Source of the DNA: a virus
Virus record (IMG/VR): IMGVR_UViG_3300044614_000566
Span: 1 to 27,966 of that record
Length of the DNA stretch: 27,966 nucleotides
Reading direction: 5' to 3' (one strand)
Shown here: positions 1 to 8,308 of the stretch, piece after piece
How positions within the stretch are numbered: the stretch's first letter is position 1
Layout: each line of letters starts with the position of its first letter
The notes under the pieces: generated by a model
Databases searched by the model: none
What the model saw: the letters and a program-made list of their open reading frames with translations, nothing else
What the model was told of the DNA's origin: nothing
Program-made: the position numbers and the translations under genes

Positions 1-15
1 TTTTTGGATTCCCAT
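1..15 (-). CDS. Start of a gene running off the left edge (first 5 codons only)
   Basis: The minus strand shows an ATG at 15-13 opening a frame (M-G-I-Q-K) that leaves the window. A good Shine-Dalgarno sequence, AAGGAG, lies about 6 bases upstream of the ATG, and a late-type box, CATAAATA, lies at 53-60 about 38 bases upstream. The product cannot be named from five codons. Its position beside fibre genes suggests another virion protein, but that is only inference. Confidence 0.5.
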
Positions 16-52
16 TAATTCTCCTTGAGGTTCACTGTCCCCTCTTTTTAGT

Positions 53-60
53 TATTTATG
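53..60 (-). promoter_or_regulatory. Late promoter box (CATAAATA), leftward
   Basis: One mismatch to the T4 late consensus TATAAATA on the minus strand, placed upstream of the partial gene at 15-1. T4-like late promoters consist of this -10 box only and are read by gp55 with gp33 and the sliding clamp. It is back to back with a rightward box at 65-72. Confidence 0.45.
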
Positions 61-64
61 AAAT

Positions 65-72
65 AATAAATA
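65..72 (+). promoter_or_regulatory. Late promoter box (AATAAATA), rightward
   Basis: One mismatch to TATAAATA, ending 24 bases before the ATG at 97. That distance matches the clean late boxes elsewhere in this window (7775-7782 and 27776-27783). AT-rich context makes chance matches possible. Confidence 0.45.
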
Positions 73-96
73 TAAAAAAGTATTTCAAGAGTAAAT

Positions 97-429
97 ATGG
101 CTTCTCAGGTATTAAGTGGTTCTGGTAATGTATCTTATACGAATAACACCGGACAGAATGTGAGAATTGTAATTAATTATATGGCCGGAGTTACTTCTGG
201 TGGTGGTACTGCAATAATTCTAAGTTGGGCAGGAGTTAGCGTTAATTCTCAACTAACTGCTATTGGTAGAAATTTAGCTACTTCAGGAATTATTTCCACT
301 GCAAATAATGGATTGACTGCTGGCACCGGCAATTTTGCACTACCCACAGAAATTATGCTTGCTCCGGGTCAGACTTTCGCTACTACATGTGGCGCATATA
401 ATATCGTAGTCATCCCCGAAGCAGGTTAA
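97..429 (+). CDS. Small beta-rich protein, probable virion or fibre-associated protein
   Basis: This 110-aa protein is rich in Gly, Thr, Ser, Ala and Asn, with alternating hydrophobic residues that suggest beta strands. It has no signal peptide or transmembrane segment and no motif I can name. It contains a single cysteine, in TFATTCGAY near the C-terminus. A late-type box (65-72) precedes it, which fits a virion protein made late. Its stop codon (427-429) abuts the stop of the convergent 2018-aa fibre gene at 430, so the two genes leave no room for a terminator. Small proteins of this composition often accompany fibre genes in T4-like cyanophages; function unknown. Confidence 0.7.
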   Translation: MASQVLSGSGNVSYTNNTGQNVRIVINYMAGVTSGGGTAIILSWAGVSVNSQLTAIGRNLATSGIISTANNGLTAGTGNFALPTEIMLAPGQTFATTCGAYNIVVIPEAG

Positions 430-3400
430 TCAGATAGGAATACTAAATCCTGGAGTGGTGAATGGATAAGGTCCAGCAGCAGAACCAGAACCAGTTGCAC
501 TAATTGTAACAGTTCCAGTTCCGCCTGCTGGACTTATTGTTATACCAGCACCAGCAACAATTCCAGAAACTCCAGAGTTACTGATAGTTGCTACTGTCTG
601 TCCATCAACAGTAGCATAACTAACACTTATTCCAGCGCCAGCAGCAATATTACTACTGGTCATTCCACCGTTGTTGGTCCAACTGAGACCACCAACACCA
701 TTAGATACTAGAACCTGACCATTTGTTCCATAAGAATTTGGTAGGATGTAGTTGTAATTTCTTTCAAGAACGGGTGCTTGGATGCCTATGTAATAAGGTG
801 TGGTGGTATCAGTTATACGAAGAGCACCATGAACTTTAGCATTACCTAGAACTTCAAATTTTTCAGAAGCAAATGATGTATTAATACCTAGATTACCTTG
901 AGCGTCAAAGATAATAGGTTGAGTATCATTAGGTTGTTTTTCAATAGTAATAATATTTCCAGTACCACTAGAAGAACGAATTCTTATTGCTTCTTGGGAT
1001 GGAGCAAAGATATCAAGTTTTGCAGCTGGTGCAGTAGAACCAAGACCCACATAACCAGTACCTGCGATGCAGAAATCTTCAACAGTTAGAGCATGTCCTC
1101 CACCTGACTGATTGATATCTAAAAGTGTTCCTGAAGAAGACCCGGAAAGTTCTAAAGTATTTCCAATATCATTGTAAATTAGAGATGGAACCCCTGCAAA
1201 TCTTCCACCATTATTATACTGTACTGATTTATTTGGTAGACCTGGACTGCTTACAAAAGTCGTTGAACCACCATATGCAATTCCATAGAATTCTAAAGTA
1301 GAATTTGGCGGATGATTGAAGATAATATTTGACCCAGAAATATTGAAACTTCTGGATGGTAGTTGAACTATACCACTAAGAGCAATTAATAATTGATTGC
1401 TGCTTGCTGGAGTGTAAGAAGTTCCGCCCACAGAAAGTGGGAATGAAGTTGTGATGCCGTTGAAAGAAGGGGAAATATCATCAAGATATACGATAGATGC
1501 TGTAGTTCCTACGCCAACTGCTTGAATTGCATCGAAAATAGGTGTTGTATCAAGAAAAACTGTTGCAAGTCCAGTATTACCTAAAGTTGCAACGAAATCA
1601 ATTCCATATGCATCGAAGTTCAGTTGAGTTGCAAGTCCAACATAAGTATTGAATGTTCCGGTGGAAACACCAATCTTAGTATTACCAACTTTACCAAAAG
1701 GTAACCATTCGTTATTGATGGTATAAATCCAACCACTCGAACTATCCTCTTGAGGTATAGCATTCCAAACAACATCACCATAGTTTCCAGCATAAGTTGG
1801 TTTATCATCTGCTACACTGAACTTTCTTGAGACTTCATTTTCGCCTTGTAAGTATAGGTCTCTTGCTTCAATTCCATTGCTTGAAGTGACTTTATTATTA
1901 AATACGACAGGACCAGAGAACTCACTGATTAAGTTCTTATCGCCGCCGCCTTCAACTTTGAGTGAGCGGAAGATAAACAAGTCAGAAGAAGAAATGATTT
2001 CGGATGTGATACTTCCACTTAAATCTTCTTCACCGGAGACAGAAGGAATTGGCGAATCATAAATCTCTTCTTGACCTGTAGAAGACTTGATAATCTTATT
2101 ACCAGTATAGAAATCTCCATCATTATTCATTCCAGAGAATACGATCGCACCACCATCATACTTGGTGGATTGTGATAGAATTTCTTCAGCAGGACTTAGA
2201 ATGCGGTCTTGTCTATCTGGAAGTGCTGATGAATAGTTACCGGGACCAAAACCAAGATATTCGAAGGTATGACCTGAGGCACGAATGATTGAGTTTCTGC
2301 GGAATTCAATAGGATGTACGTGAATAGTGCGTACAACTGAATTAATTGGGTGCGTTTGTCTTGGAGTACCAAAGAGAGTTCTGAAGATACTAATGGTATT
2401 TCCGGCAACAGTAGCACGAATTCTAAAGATTTCATCATCAATCAGTAGATAATCACCTAGTTTTAATCCAAGAGAAACGGCATTTGGAATTGTAATTGTA
2501 GTGTTGTCTGGTGCATTGTAGTTCAGAACAGAACCTGAGACGGTAGTAATGCCAGCATACTCATAAGACAATCTACCACTTCTATTCTCATTTGTGGGGT
2601 CTTCTCCAGCAGAAGAACTTAGAACTGCTCTATGAGCGACAATTGTTCCAGTGGTAACAGGAGTTGTTGTAGAAACACCAGTGTTAATGGCTGCTGATGT
2701 TACGCTAGTTACATTAGAAACAATGAACTCACCATTAAAGAAGTTATCAGTTGCTCCAGAGAGAATAATCTTCTGATTAACTCTAAATCCGTGACTGGTT
2801 GAGAAACCAAGAGTTGCGGTTCCAGTAGAAGCATTATAGACAACACTTGAAACACCAACACTTCTTCCAGCAAGAATATAAGATGCGTCAGCAGTAGCAG
2901 TTGCTCCAATACCAGTTCCAGTAAATCCACTTACTGTAGAACTAGAAACAACACTCAGTTGCTTTGGTCCATTGACTGCAGTAATTCTGTAGTGAGTATT
3001 ATAGTTCTCATATTGCTTGTTGGAAACTCCATAGACACGAATGACTTCACCAACACTATTGCGAATAGAACTTACGGTAATGGTTGCTGGTGCAAATCCA
3101 GCAGTGGTTCCAACACCAACAGGTGGTACAACAGAAAGAGTATCTGATGCGACATAACCACCACCAGGATACATAATTGAAACCGCAGTTACATTTCCAC
3201 TTGCATTGACTGTAACTTTAGCACTTGCTGAAGAACCACTTCCTCCAGTTAATCCAACACCATAATAAGTACCTTCTAGATAATTACTTCCTGTGGTAGT
3301 AAGTGTAATTGTACCAATACCAGCAAACTCATGATCCTTATTGGTATAGATTGTATGTACGGTAGCACTTGAGGATACAATGTTAGTAAGTCCAGCACCA

Positions 3401-6400
3401 ACGTAATTATCAGAAAGGTTCTTTTGTAGTGCTTCTCTAGTAATTGACCTTTCGGGGTCATTAATAACAACTTGACCGACTGGTGATGATATAGCAAAAG
3501 AAGTAGAAGCCTCAGGATTAGTATCTGGATTATCTCTATTCAGTTGTGGGTAGAGATTTTGAACTGGTTGAGAGAACTTCTGATTAGTGAATGGAGCAAC
3601 AGAAGGTGAGTTTGATGAGTTTAAGATGGTGAGATGATATACACCATCTTGAACGTTTGGTATGTACTCATGAACTTCTTCAGTTCTGTAAATGTAATAG
3701 GTGTCGTTATATCTCTTACGTGTAAATCTTGGTAGGTCTGAGTTACGTACTACTGTATTTGTAGCAAAAACACCAGGGTTTGTAGTCAGAGCATAAGTAA
3801 ATTGTCTGGATGTTGGAGTGCTTGTAACAGTATAAGTACCATTATATCCTGTTGGAGTAACGTTCTGAATTATAACTTCAGAACCAACGGAGAGGTAATG
3901 TGGAAGTTCAGTTGTAACGGTTACAGCATTTGAACTCCAAGTTGCTCCAGCAATGAAATTGAAGTTTCTGAGTTCTGTAGAATTTAGAAGAGTTGCTGAA
4001 GAAGCAAAATACTTCTGAATTTCAGCAGTACCAGTACCAATTCCACTATTTGCTTCTTGAATTACATATCCTTCCAGTGGAGGACGTGCGACTGTAGAAC
4101 TATCCTTTGGAATTACATAACGAACTTTATAAATCTTATCATCTAACTTACGGTCATCCTGTCTTCTCATAATATAGGTTCTTGATGTTGCTTCACCAAG
4201 ACCAGTAGTTCCAAGACCAACAATTGTAGAGTAAATGTTGTTCTCAGTTCCAATTCCAGAAACAGTTAAATACCAACCACCACTTACACTATCACTTTGA
4301 ATTGGGTGGCCGTAATCACCACTTGCTTTATAGATGACTTTACTTACAACATGAAGTTTTCCACCACTATTATTGAGAGTGAGTGCTTGATTATTAATTG
4401 CATTCGTTTCAGTTTGTGCGAGTTTAATCTGAGTAGATGTTAAAGTACCGTCAATATCTGATGCGATTACATAATATAACTTACTCGCGTCAATACCGTC
4501 AGGAAGACTTCCATTTTCACTAATGACCTTTACATTCTCACCACTAACGAATGTATGTGCTGAGGTTAAGTCAAGGATATTAACACCACTTACACCAATA
4601 CTGTTAATACCAGAAACATTAGTACCAACAATAAAAGACTTTTCTGCTGATGCGCGAGTTGTATATGCAGTATTCGGCATTACAATCTTTGCCGAATAGG
4701 TGTTTGTTACGCCACCCTGTGCTACTTGAACGTAGAGTTCGTCTCCTTCTTTTGCACCAATACGGTAACCATCTAGAACGTTATTTGGAATATTCCCCGC
4801 AGTTTGATGACCGTAAATATAAAGACGACTGGTGTTACCTACACTAATGGTTGCGGCAACATCAATTGGTAAGAATTCAACAGTTGTTTCTTCAGTATCA
4901 AGTTCTTTTGGATTGATAATATGAGTAATGTATCCTTGATTATCTCTAGAGAACGCATCATCTCTAAATCCTTTGGATACTAATGCTTTCGCACCAAAGT
5001 TAGAGTTTGAGTTGGTAATTGAGAAGTCACCACCATTCTCAGCAAGAAAATGTTGAGCGAAACCAATAGAGAAGATAGAAACTAATTGTAAGAAAGCATC
5101 ATTGGTTGCTTTAATATGATAGTTCTCATATTCTGGTTTATAAATTGCTCTACTATCACTTTGTAGATTTGCGATTTCGGTGTTATCCAAATAAACACCA
5201 GCATCCTCATCATACTTTACAAAGGCATTGGTATCTTTCTGCAGTCCAATACCAGTGAATTGAGCAACCATCATGCTCTTAAATCCAGTGGCCTTATCAC
5301 CATCGGCAAGAAGACCGCACATACCATAAACTGAACGTAGAGTACAGTTAAAGATATATGGAGAGGATGAAGTTACACTATCAACAACAATATTGACTGT
5401 TGCTCCTGCTGAAGATGGTGCGGGATTTATGGGAGAATTTTGAACGCTATATTGAATTGTTGTGGAGTTTGGTACAGCACTTACAACATAGTTTCCATCA
5501 TATCCAGATACGGCAATACCTTGAATTTCAATTGGAGTATCAGTGCTGATATCGCCAACACTTTCAGAAAGAGTTACGGTGATTGTAGTACTTGAGACAA
5601 CACTGTCTCCAGCAAAGATACTACTGATACCAATTTGTCTTCCTCTAGAGGCAACAATTCTGAATTCATCAACAACAGGTTCAATATCAACGTTTGCTGA
5701 AGGATAATCATTATCAATGGGTCTTCCACTTGAAGGACCATAAGCAATTCCTACCTTCTCATAGAACATCTCCAGGTCAGTTCTGGTGGAACTATAAGTA
5801 AGGAAATCATCAGCAATACTTACGTCATTTACACCATCAGCATATTCAAATACGTTGAGTTTATGGTGTGAGAAGTTAGGAATGAAGATGTTCTTCGTAT
5901 AATCCTTATAGCAAATACCATTTGGGTCTGCGTCAAAAATAGTAAATCCATAAACGAAACATCCACCAGTTACTCTAAAGACTGCTGATGTTTCAATGTT
6001 ATCATTGACTGGATTTGGAACATATAGAGGTCTGACGGTTGTCTTTCTGAGGTCTTGACCTACAATAGACACACCTCTGGGAAGAATTACACCACCATGA
6101 ACTGAGTTTAACTTATATAATGCATTATTAGGACTAGTAAGGTCAAAGTTAGTAATATTATCCCATTCACCAAAGTCTGATACAGTCTCACCACTTCTGA
6201 GTTTGAAGGTTCCTACTCCGTCTGGAATATACCCCGGACGATTATCAACAACGTGCTCTCCTGGATATAATAGAATAGTAGTTCTATCAAACCTATCGTT
6301 ATCTTTTCCACTTTGGTATGAGTACCTAACTGCCTCTGCGACAGCACGTTGAATTGTTTTGAAGGGACGCAGAGGCGAACTTCCAGTGTTCTCTATGCTA

Positions 6401-6486
6401 TCAGTAGCATCTAAACTATCTGGATTAACGTGAAGTATCGTTCCCCTAACTGACTTTAAGAAGTTATCAAGACGTGATAGACCCAT
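430..6486 (-). CDS. Giant fibre-like virion structural protein (2018 aa)
   Basis: A very long modular protein. Residues about 20-50 contain SPLRPFKTIQRAVAEAV, the usual opening of a right-handed beta-helix (pectate-lyase-like) domain in tail spikes. A beta-rich middle follows with at least three copies of a module of the form VGSEVIIQNVTPTGYNGTY (about residues 300-365, 845-910 and 1215-1282). A Gly-Gly-Gly-Tyr type module lies at about 1070-1120. Near residue 1815 is the fibre signature GLGSTAPAAKLDIF, and the C-terminus is a Gly/Ser/Thr-rich low-complexity tail. There is no catalytic motif. This architecture fits a host-contacting fibre or a large baseplate-attached protein. A late-type box (6518-6525) and a small hairpin lie in its leader. 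The exact position in the virion cannot be told from sequence. Confidence 0.8.
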   Translation of the reverse strand: MGLSRLDNFLKSVRGTILHVNPDSLDATDSIENTGSSPLRPFKTIQRAVAEAVRYSYQSGKDNDRFDRTTILLYPGEHVVDNRPGYIPDGVGTFKLRSGETVSDFGEWDNITNFDLTSPNNALYKLNSVHGGVILPRGVSIVGQDLRKTTVRPLYVPNPVNDNIETSAVFRVTGGCFVYGFTIFDADPNGICYKDYTKNIFIPNFSHHKLNVFEYADGVNDVSIADDFLTYSSTRTDLEMFYEKVGIAYGPSSGRPIDNDYPSANVDIEPVVDEFRIVASRGRQIGISSIFAGDSVVSSTTITVTLSESVGDISTDTPIEIQGIAVSGYDGNYVVSAVPNSTTIQYSVQNSPINPAPSSAGATVNIVVDSVTSSSPYIFNCTLRSVYGMCGLLADGDKATGFKSMMVAQFTGIGLQKDTNAFVKYDEDAGVYLDNTEIANLQSDSRAIYKPEYENYHIKATNDAFLQLVSIFSIGFAQHFLAENGGDFSITNSNSNFGAKALVSKGFRDDAFSRDNQGYITHIINPKELDTEETTVEFLPIDVAATISVGNTSRLYIYGHQTAGNIPNNVLDGYRIGAKEGDELYVQVAQGGVTNTYSAKIVMPNTAYTTRASAEKSFIVGTNVSGINSIGVSGVNILDLTSAHTFVSGENVKVISENGSLPDGIDASKLYYVIASDIDGTLTSTQIKLAQTETNAINNQALTLNNSGGKLHVVSKVIYKASGDYGHPIQSDSVSGGWYLTVSGIGTENNIYSTIVGLGTTGLGEATSRTYIMRRQDDRKLDDKIYKVRYVIPKDSSTVARPPLEGYVIQEANSGIGTGTAEIQKYFASSATLLNSTELRNFNFIAGATWSSNAVTVTTELPHYLSVGSEVIIQNVTPTGYNGTYTVTSTPTSRQFTYALTTNPGVFATNTVVRNSDLPRFTRKRYNDTYYIYRTEEVHEYIPNVQDGVYHLTILNSSNSPSVAPFTNQKFSQPVQNLYPQLNRDNPDTNPEASTSFAISSPVGQVVINDPERSITREALQKNLSDNYVGAGLTNIVSSSATVHTIYTNKDHEFAGIGTITLTTTGSNYLEGTYYGVGLTGGSGSSASAKVTVNASGNVTAVSIMYPGGGYVASDTLSVVPPVGVGTTAGFAPATITVSSIRNSVGEVIRVYGVSNKQYENYNTHYRITAVNGPKQLSVVSSSTVSGFTGTGIGATATADASYILAGRSVGVSSVVYNASTGTATLGFSTSHGFRVNQKIILSGATDNFFNGEFIVSNVTSVTSAAINTGVSTTTPVTTGTIVAHRAVLSSSAGEDPTNENRSGRLSYEYAGITTVSGSVLNYNAPDNTTITIPNAVSLGLKLGDYLLIDDEIFRIRATVAGNTISIFRTLFGTPRQTHPINSVVRTIHVHPIEFRRNSIIRASGHTFEYLGFGPGNYSSALPDRQDRILSPAEEILSQSTKYDGGAIVFSGMNNDGDFYTGNKIIKSSTGQEEIYDSPIPSVSGEEDLSGSITSEIISSSDLFIFRSLKVEGGGDKNLISEFSGPVVFNNKVTSSNGIEARDLYLQGENEVSRKFSVADDKPTYAGNYGDVVWNAIPQEDSSSGWIYTINNEWLPFGKVGNTKIGVSTGTFNTYVGLATQLNFDAYGIDFVATLGNTGLATVFLDTTPIFDAIQAVGVGTTASIVYLDDISPSFNGITTSFPLSVGGTSYTPASSNQLLIALSGIVQLPSRSFNISGSNIIFNHPPNSTLEFYGIAYGGSTTFVSSPGLPNKSVQYNNGGRFAGVPSLIYNDIGNTLELSGSSSGTLLDINQSGGGHALTVEDFCIAGTGYVGLGSTAPAAKLDIFAPSQEAIRIRSSSGTGNIITIEKQPNDTQPIIFDAQGNLGINTSFASEKFEVLGNAKVHGALRITDTTTPYYIGIQAPVLERNYNYILPNSYGTNGQVLVSNGVGGLSWTNNGGMTSSNIAAGAGISVSYATVDGQTVATISNSGVSGIVAGAGITISPAGGTGTVTISATGSGSAAGPYPFTTPGFSIPI

Positions 6487-6499
6487 CTTCTTATTTTAC

Positions 6500-6514
6500 C
6501 ATAAGTTCCTTATG
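6500..6514 (-). promoter_or_regulatory. Small hairpin in the leader of the giant fibre gene
   Basis: CATAAG (6500-6505) and CTTATG (6509-6514) are perfect inverted repeats around a 3-base loop, between the late box at 6518-6525 and the ATG at 6486. It is short and has no U-tract on the transcript, so a role in mRNA stability is more likely than termination. It may be chance. Confidence 0.3.
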
Positions 6515-6517
6515 ACT

Positions 6518-6525
6518 TATTTATC
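6518..6525 (-). promoter_or_regulatory. Late promoter box (GATAAATA) for the giant fibre gene
   Basis: One mismatch to TATAAATA on the minus strand, 31 bases before the ATG at 6486. It overlaps the TGA stop (6526-6524) of the Mom-like gene upstream, so the fibre gene could be transcribed separately from the accessory islet. Confidence 0.45.
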
Positions 6526-7165
6526 AACTACCATTCTCTTCTGTTTTCCAAGAAACTTCTTCCCACTTAAGTTTCTCTTTCAACTGTTTATCGAATACCA
6601 TTAGGTATCTATGCTTTCTACTTCTGGGTCTCCATTCACCTTCTAGTCCTCTTATAGGACCTCTAGAGTGCTTAACGAAAGACCCATCAGGTTGTTTAAT
6701 CCAAAAGTCTGATTTCTTATCAGTCAGGCCATAGTATTGAAAATTGCAAGCTCTGTATATAATTCCAGAGTGGTGATTATCGTCAGCGTAACTAAGAACA
6801 GCACGAACTGGGGCATCTTTTTTAAACCTCTTTATACAACGACTAACAAACCAAGATGTAATATTATATTCTTCTTTTTGTAAATCTGGGTGTACACAAA
6901 GTCTGGATAATTCGCATATTCCTTCTTGCTGGTTTCTTTCTAATCCAAAGGCACCTACTGCTATTTCGGGTGTTGGTATCCCAGTAAAGATACAGCAACC
7001 CAGGCAACCGCCAACCCTAAGAATATCAGAAACCGAGGATCTAAAAAGCCCATAGTTGAAACCCGACTTGTATGATTTACTTTCATCTTTAAGGTAATGA
7101 TAAGTTAAAAGGAGTGGTTCAACTTCCTTTTTTTTCACTCTTTCTATATAGAAGTCACTTTTCAT
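6524..7165 (-). CDS. Mom-like DNA adenine modification protein (GNAT-type fold)
   Basis: This 213-aa protein resembles the phage Mu Mom family, which converts adenine in DNA to N6-carbamoylmethyladenine and so protects phage DNA from restriction. Supporting motifs in order are YHYLKDESKSYKSGFNYGLF near residues 23-42, a small hydrophobic segment with GCCIFTG, the acetyltransferase-like ELSRLCVHP, then ITSWFVSRCIKRFKKD, and AVLSYADDNHHSGIIYRAC followed by FQYYGLT. The last block (AD...H.G.IYRA.NF.Y.G) is the most typical of Mom-like proteins. The C-terminus is basic, as expected for DNA contact. It lies 18 bases downstream of the broken GIY-YIG gene. No Shine-Dalgarno is evident. An ordinary GNAT enzyme with another substrate is the main alternative. 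Confidence 0.6.
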   Translation of the reverse strand: MKSDFYIERVKKKEVEPLLLTYHYLKDESKSYKSGFNYGLFRSSVSDILRVGGCLGCCIFTGIPTPEIAVGAFGLERNQQEGICELSRLCVHPDLQKEEYNITSWFVSRCIKRFKKDAPVRAVLSYADDNHHSGIIYRACNFQYYGLTDKKSDFWIKQPDGSFVKHSRGPIRGLEGEWRPRSRKHRYLMVFDKQLKEKLKWEEVSWKTEENGS

Positions 7166-7183
7166 AAAATTAAGTATTTGTAC

Positions 7184-7751
7184 TCATTTCCTAACATTGT
7201 CGCCTATTTTTTTCTTAGTTTCTTCACTATGAGATTTACCATAAAACGGATTATTCTCCCCAGAAATATCCCTACCTTTTTCTTTCCAATATTTTTTGGC
7301 GGATTCTCTCATTTTTCTTTTTGTTTCTTCACTATGAGGAGTTCTTTTTCTATTTTTACTTGACTCTCTCATTTTACTTTTTGTTTCTTCAGTATGATTT
7401 TTACCATACCAAGCATTGTTTTCCCTAGAGTTTTTTTCGGAAAGAAGTTTTTTTTGTTTCTTCAGTATGAGAATATCCAGATATTCCATCACCACCATTA
7501 GTCATATTACGAAGAATGCCCGTTCCCAAGTCTTTTCTACCAAAAATAAAAATCATATAAACTTCGTGTTTATTTGCCTCTTCTTCTGTAATATTTTCCT
7601 TTAAGAAAATGATTTTATTATTATCTTTTGGTTTTAAGTTCGTTTTATTTTGTCTAATATGACTTTTATAAACTCTTCTTCCTCTACCCTTACCAATATA
7701 GTAAGGAGTTCCGTCTTCACGCAGATATGCGTAAGTGTAATATTCGTTCAT
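7184..7751 (-). pseudogene. GIY-YIG homing endonuclease, split by a frameshift
   Basis: The N-terminal part begins at ATG 7751 (MNEYYTYAYLREDGTPYYIG); YAY and YYIG are the two halves of the GIY-YIG catalytic motif, followed by GKGRGRRVY. It is followed by NMTNGGDGISGYSHTEETKK and then a stop after a frame change. The other frame, down to the stop at 7184, carries three more NUMOD3-type DNA-binding motifs (NHTEETKSKM, PHSEETKRKM, SHSEETKKKI, each near a GENNPFYGK-like element). The break is in an A8 run on the coding strand (7448-7455). Removing one A joins the halves as SHTEETKKLLSEKNSREN. So either a one-base insertion inactivated it, the ribosome slips, or the base count is a sequencing error. 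An upstream TTG at 7805 would extend the frame, but ATG 7751 is preferred because a late promoter box lies at 7775-7782. Confidence 0.8.
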
Positions 7752-7752
7752 C

Positions 7753-7823
7753 GTGTCTTGGCGTTGACTATTACTATTTATAGCATAAAAGTGGGACTTA
7801 TGCAACTATATCCGCCAAGACAC
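7753..7823 (-). promoter_or_regulatory. Nested inverted repeat around the late promoter of the GIY-YIG gene
   Basis: GTGTCTTGGCG at 7753-7763 and CGCCAAGACAC at 7813-7823 are a perfect 11-bp inverted repeat. A second 6-bp pair (7783-7788 with 7798-7803) is nested inside. The late box TATAAATA (7775-7782) lies between the arms, and the inner arm ends one base before the ATG at 7751. A transcript entering from upstream would carry both arms and could mask the start codon; one starting at the late promoter would lack the outer arm. Confidence 0.6.
7775..7782 (-). promoter_or_regulatory. Consensus T4-type late promoter (TATAAATA) for the GIY-YIG gene
   Basis: Exact match to the T4 late -10 box on the minus strand, 23 bases upstream of the ATG at 7751. 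Transcription would begin near 7769, inside the loop of the inverted repeat 7753-7823. Confidence 0.75.
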
Positions 7824-7839
7824 AAGTTGCCGCCCACCT

Positions 7840-8013
7840 TTACTCACTTTGTTTGCATTCTAACATATATTCTACGGTGTTTGCAACATCATTCATTGCA
7901 TCACGAAGAAATGGTCGTTGTCCTGATTCTTGCCTGACAATTGGGTGAGAGTTATCAGTAAGAGTCCATCGCCATTGCTTCATAGACTCACAATACCAAA
8001 GATTAATTTTCAT
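7840..8013 (-). CDS. Small protein of unknown function (57 aa)
   Basis: The frame opens at ATG 8013-8011 and ends at TAA 7842-7840. The protein begins MKINLWYCESMKQWRWTLTD and ends EYMLECKQSE. It is Trp-rich at the N-terminus and mixed in charge later, with two cysteines and no transmembrane segment. The start overlaps the last 11 bases of the upstream 68-aa gene (8003-8013), a spacing typical of translational coupling in phage operons, which supports it being real. No family is recognised. It is the last intact gene of the early-promoter islet before the GIY-YIG gene. Confidence 0.65.
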   Translation of the reverse strand: MKINLWYCESMKQWRWTLTDNSHPIVRQESGQRPFLRDAMNDVANTVEYMLECKQSE

Positions 8014-8209
8014 TCTTACTATATTCCAATTTGATCCAATTTAAAAGAGCATTAAGTTCCATCATAAAGGTATTATTGACTTCAACGTCAGGTAAATCAA
8101 ATGGTTCTTTAAGTTCTTTACATGCTTGTACTTTCATTAGAGTATCATTACGATAATGCTCTAATGCTTCGATAGCAAGTTTTCTATCTCGTTGTGAAAT
8201 TAGCGACAT
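8003..8209 (-). CDS. Small helical protein of unknown function (68 aa)
   Basis: The protein MSLISQRDRKLAIEALEHY... is charged and predicted mostly helical, with a hydrophobic C-terminal helix (MMELNALLNWIKLEY). It has no recognisable catalytic motif. It lies 22 bases downstream of the tRNA-Thr gene and overlaps the next 57-aa gene by 11 bases, so the set probably shares a transcript from the promoter at 9024-9052. It may be a small host-directed or regulatory protein, but nothing in the sequence decides that. Confidence 0.65.
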   Translation of the reverse strand: MSLISQRDRKLAIEALEHYRNDTLMKVQACKELKEPFDLPDVEVNNTFMMELNALLNWIKLEYSKNEN

Positions 8210-8231
8210 TTTGGAGTTATGCGAAACTCAG

Positions 8232-8303
8232 AGCCCCCGATCTGATTCGAACAGACGGCCGACGGTTTACAAAACCGTTGCTCTACCACTGAGCTACAAG
8301 GGC
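8232..8303 (-). tRNA. trnT-UGU: tRNA-Thr (anticodon UGU)
   Basis: The minus strand folds as a complete cloverleaf. The acceptor stem is GCCCTTG pairing with CGGGGGC (two G-U pairs). The D arm is GCTCAGTGGTAGAGC. The anticodon arm is ACGGT-TTTGTAA-ACCGT, with TGT in the middle of the 7-base loop. The T arm contains GTTCGAATC. The 3' CCA is not encoded, as expected for many phage tRNAs that rely on host CCA addition. It lies between two tiny protein genes on the same strand and probably is cut from their transcript. It would help read ACA/ACU-rich, threonine-rich virion genes. Confidence 0.93.
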
Positions 8304-8308
8304 AAAAA

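Noticed and set aside
430-6486. The 2018-aa gene as two or more fused genes
   Set aside because: The frame is open throughout with continuous beta-rich modular character; no internal Shine-Dalgarno plus ATG with a preceding stop is seen.
7290-7400. Repeated CTTTTTGTTTCTTCA-type units resembling a repeat array
   Set aside because: The units are codons of the NUMOD3 motifs (HSEETK/HTEETK) of the endonuclease, not a CRISPR or intergenic repeat; spacing is irregular.
7752-7805. TTG-initiated N-terminal extension of the GIY-YIG endonuclease
   Set aside because: The extension crosses the late promoter box and nested repeat and adds no conserved residues; GIY-YIG proteins normally begin a few residues before the catalytic tyrosine, as from ATG 7751.
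8210-8308. A second tRNA beside the tRNA-Thr
   Set aside because: Only one cloverleaf fits between 8209 and 8309; the flanks are too short.
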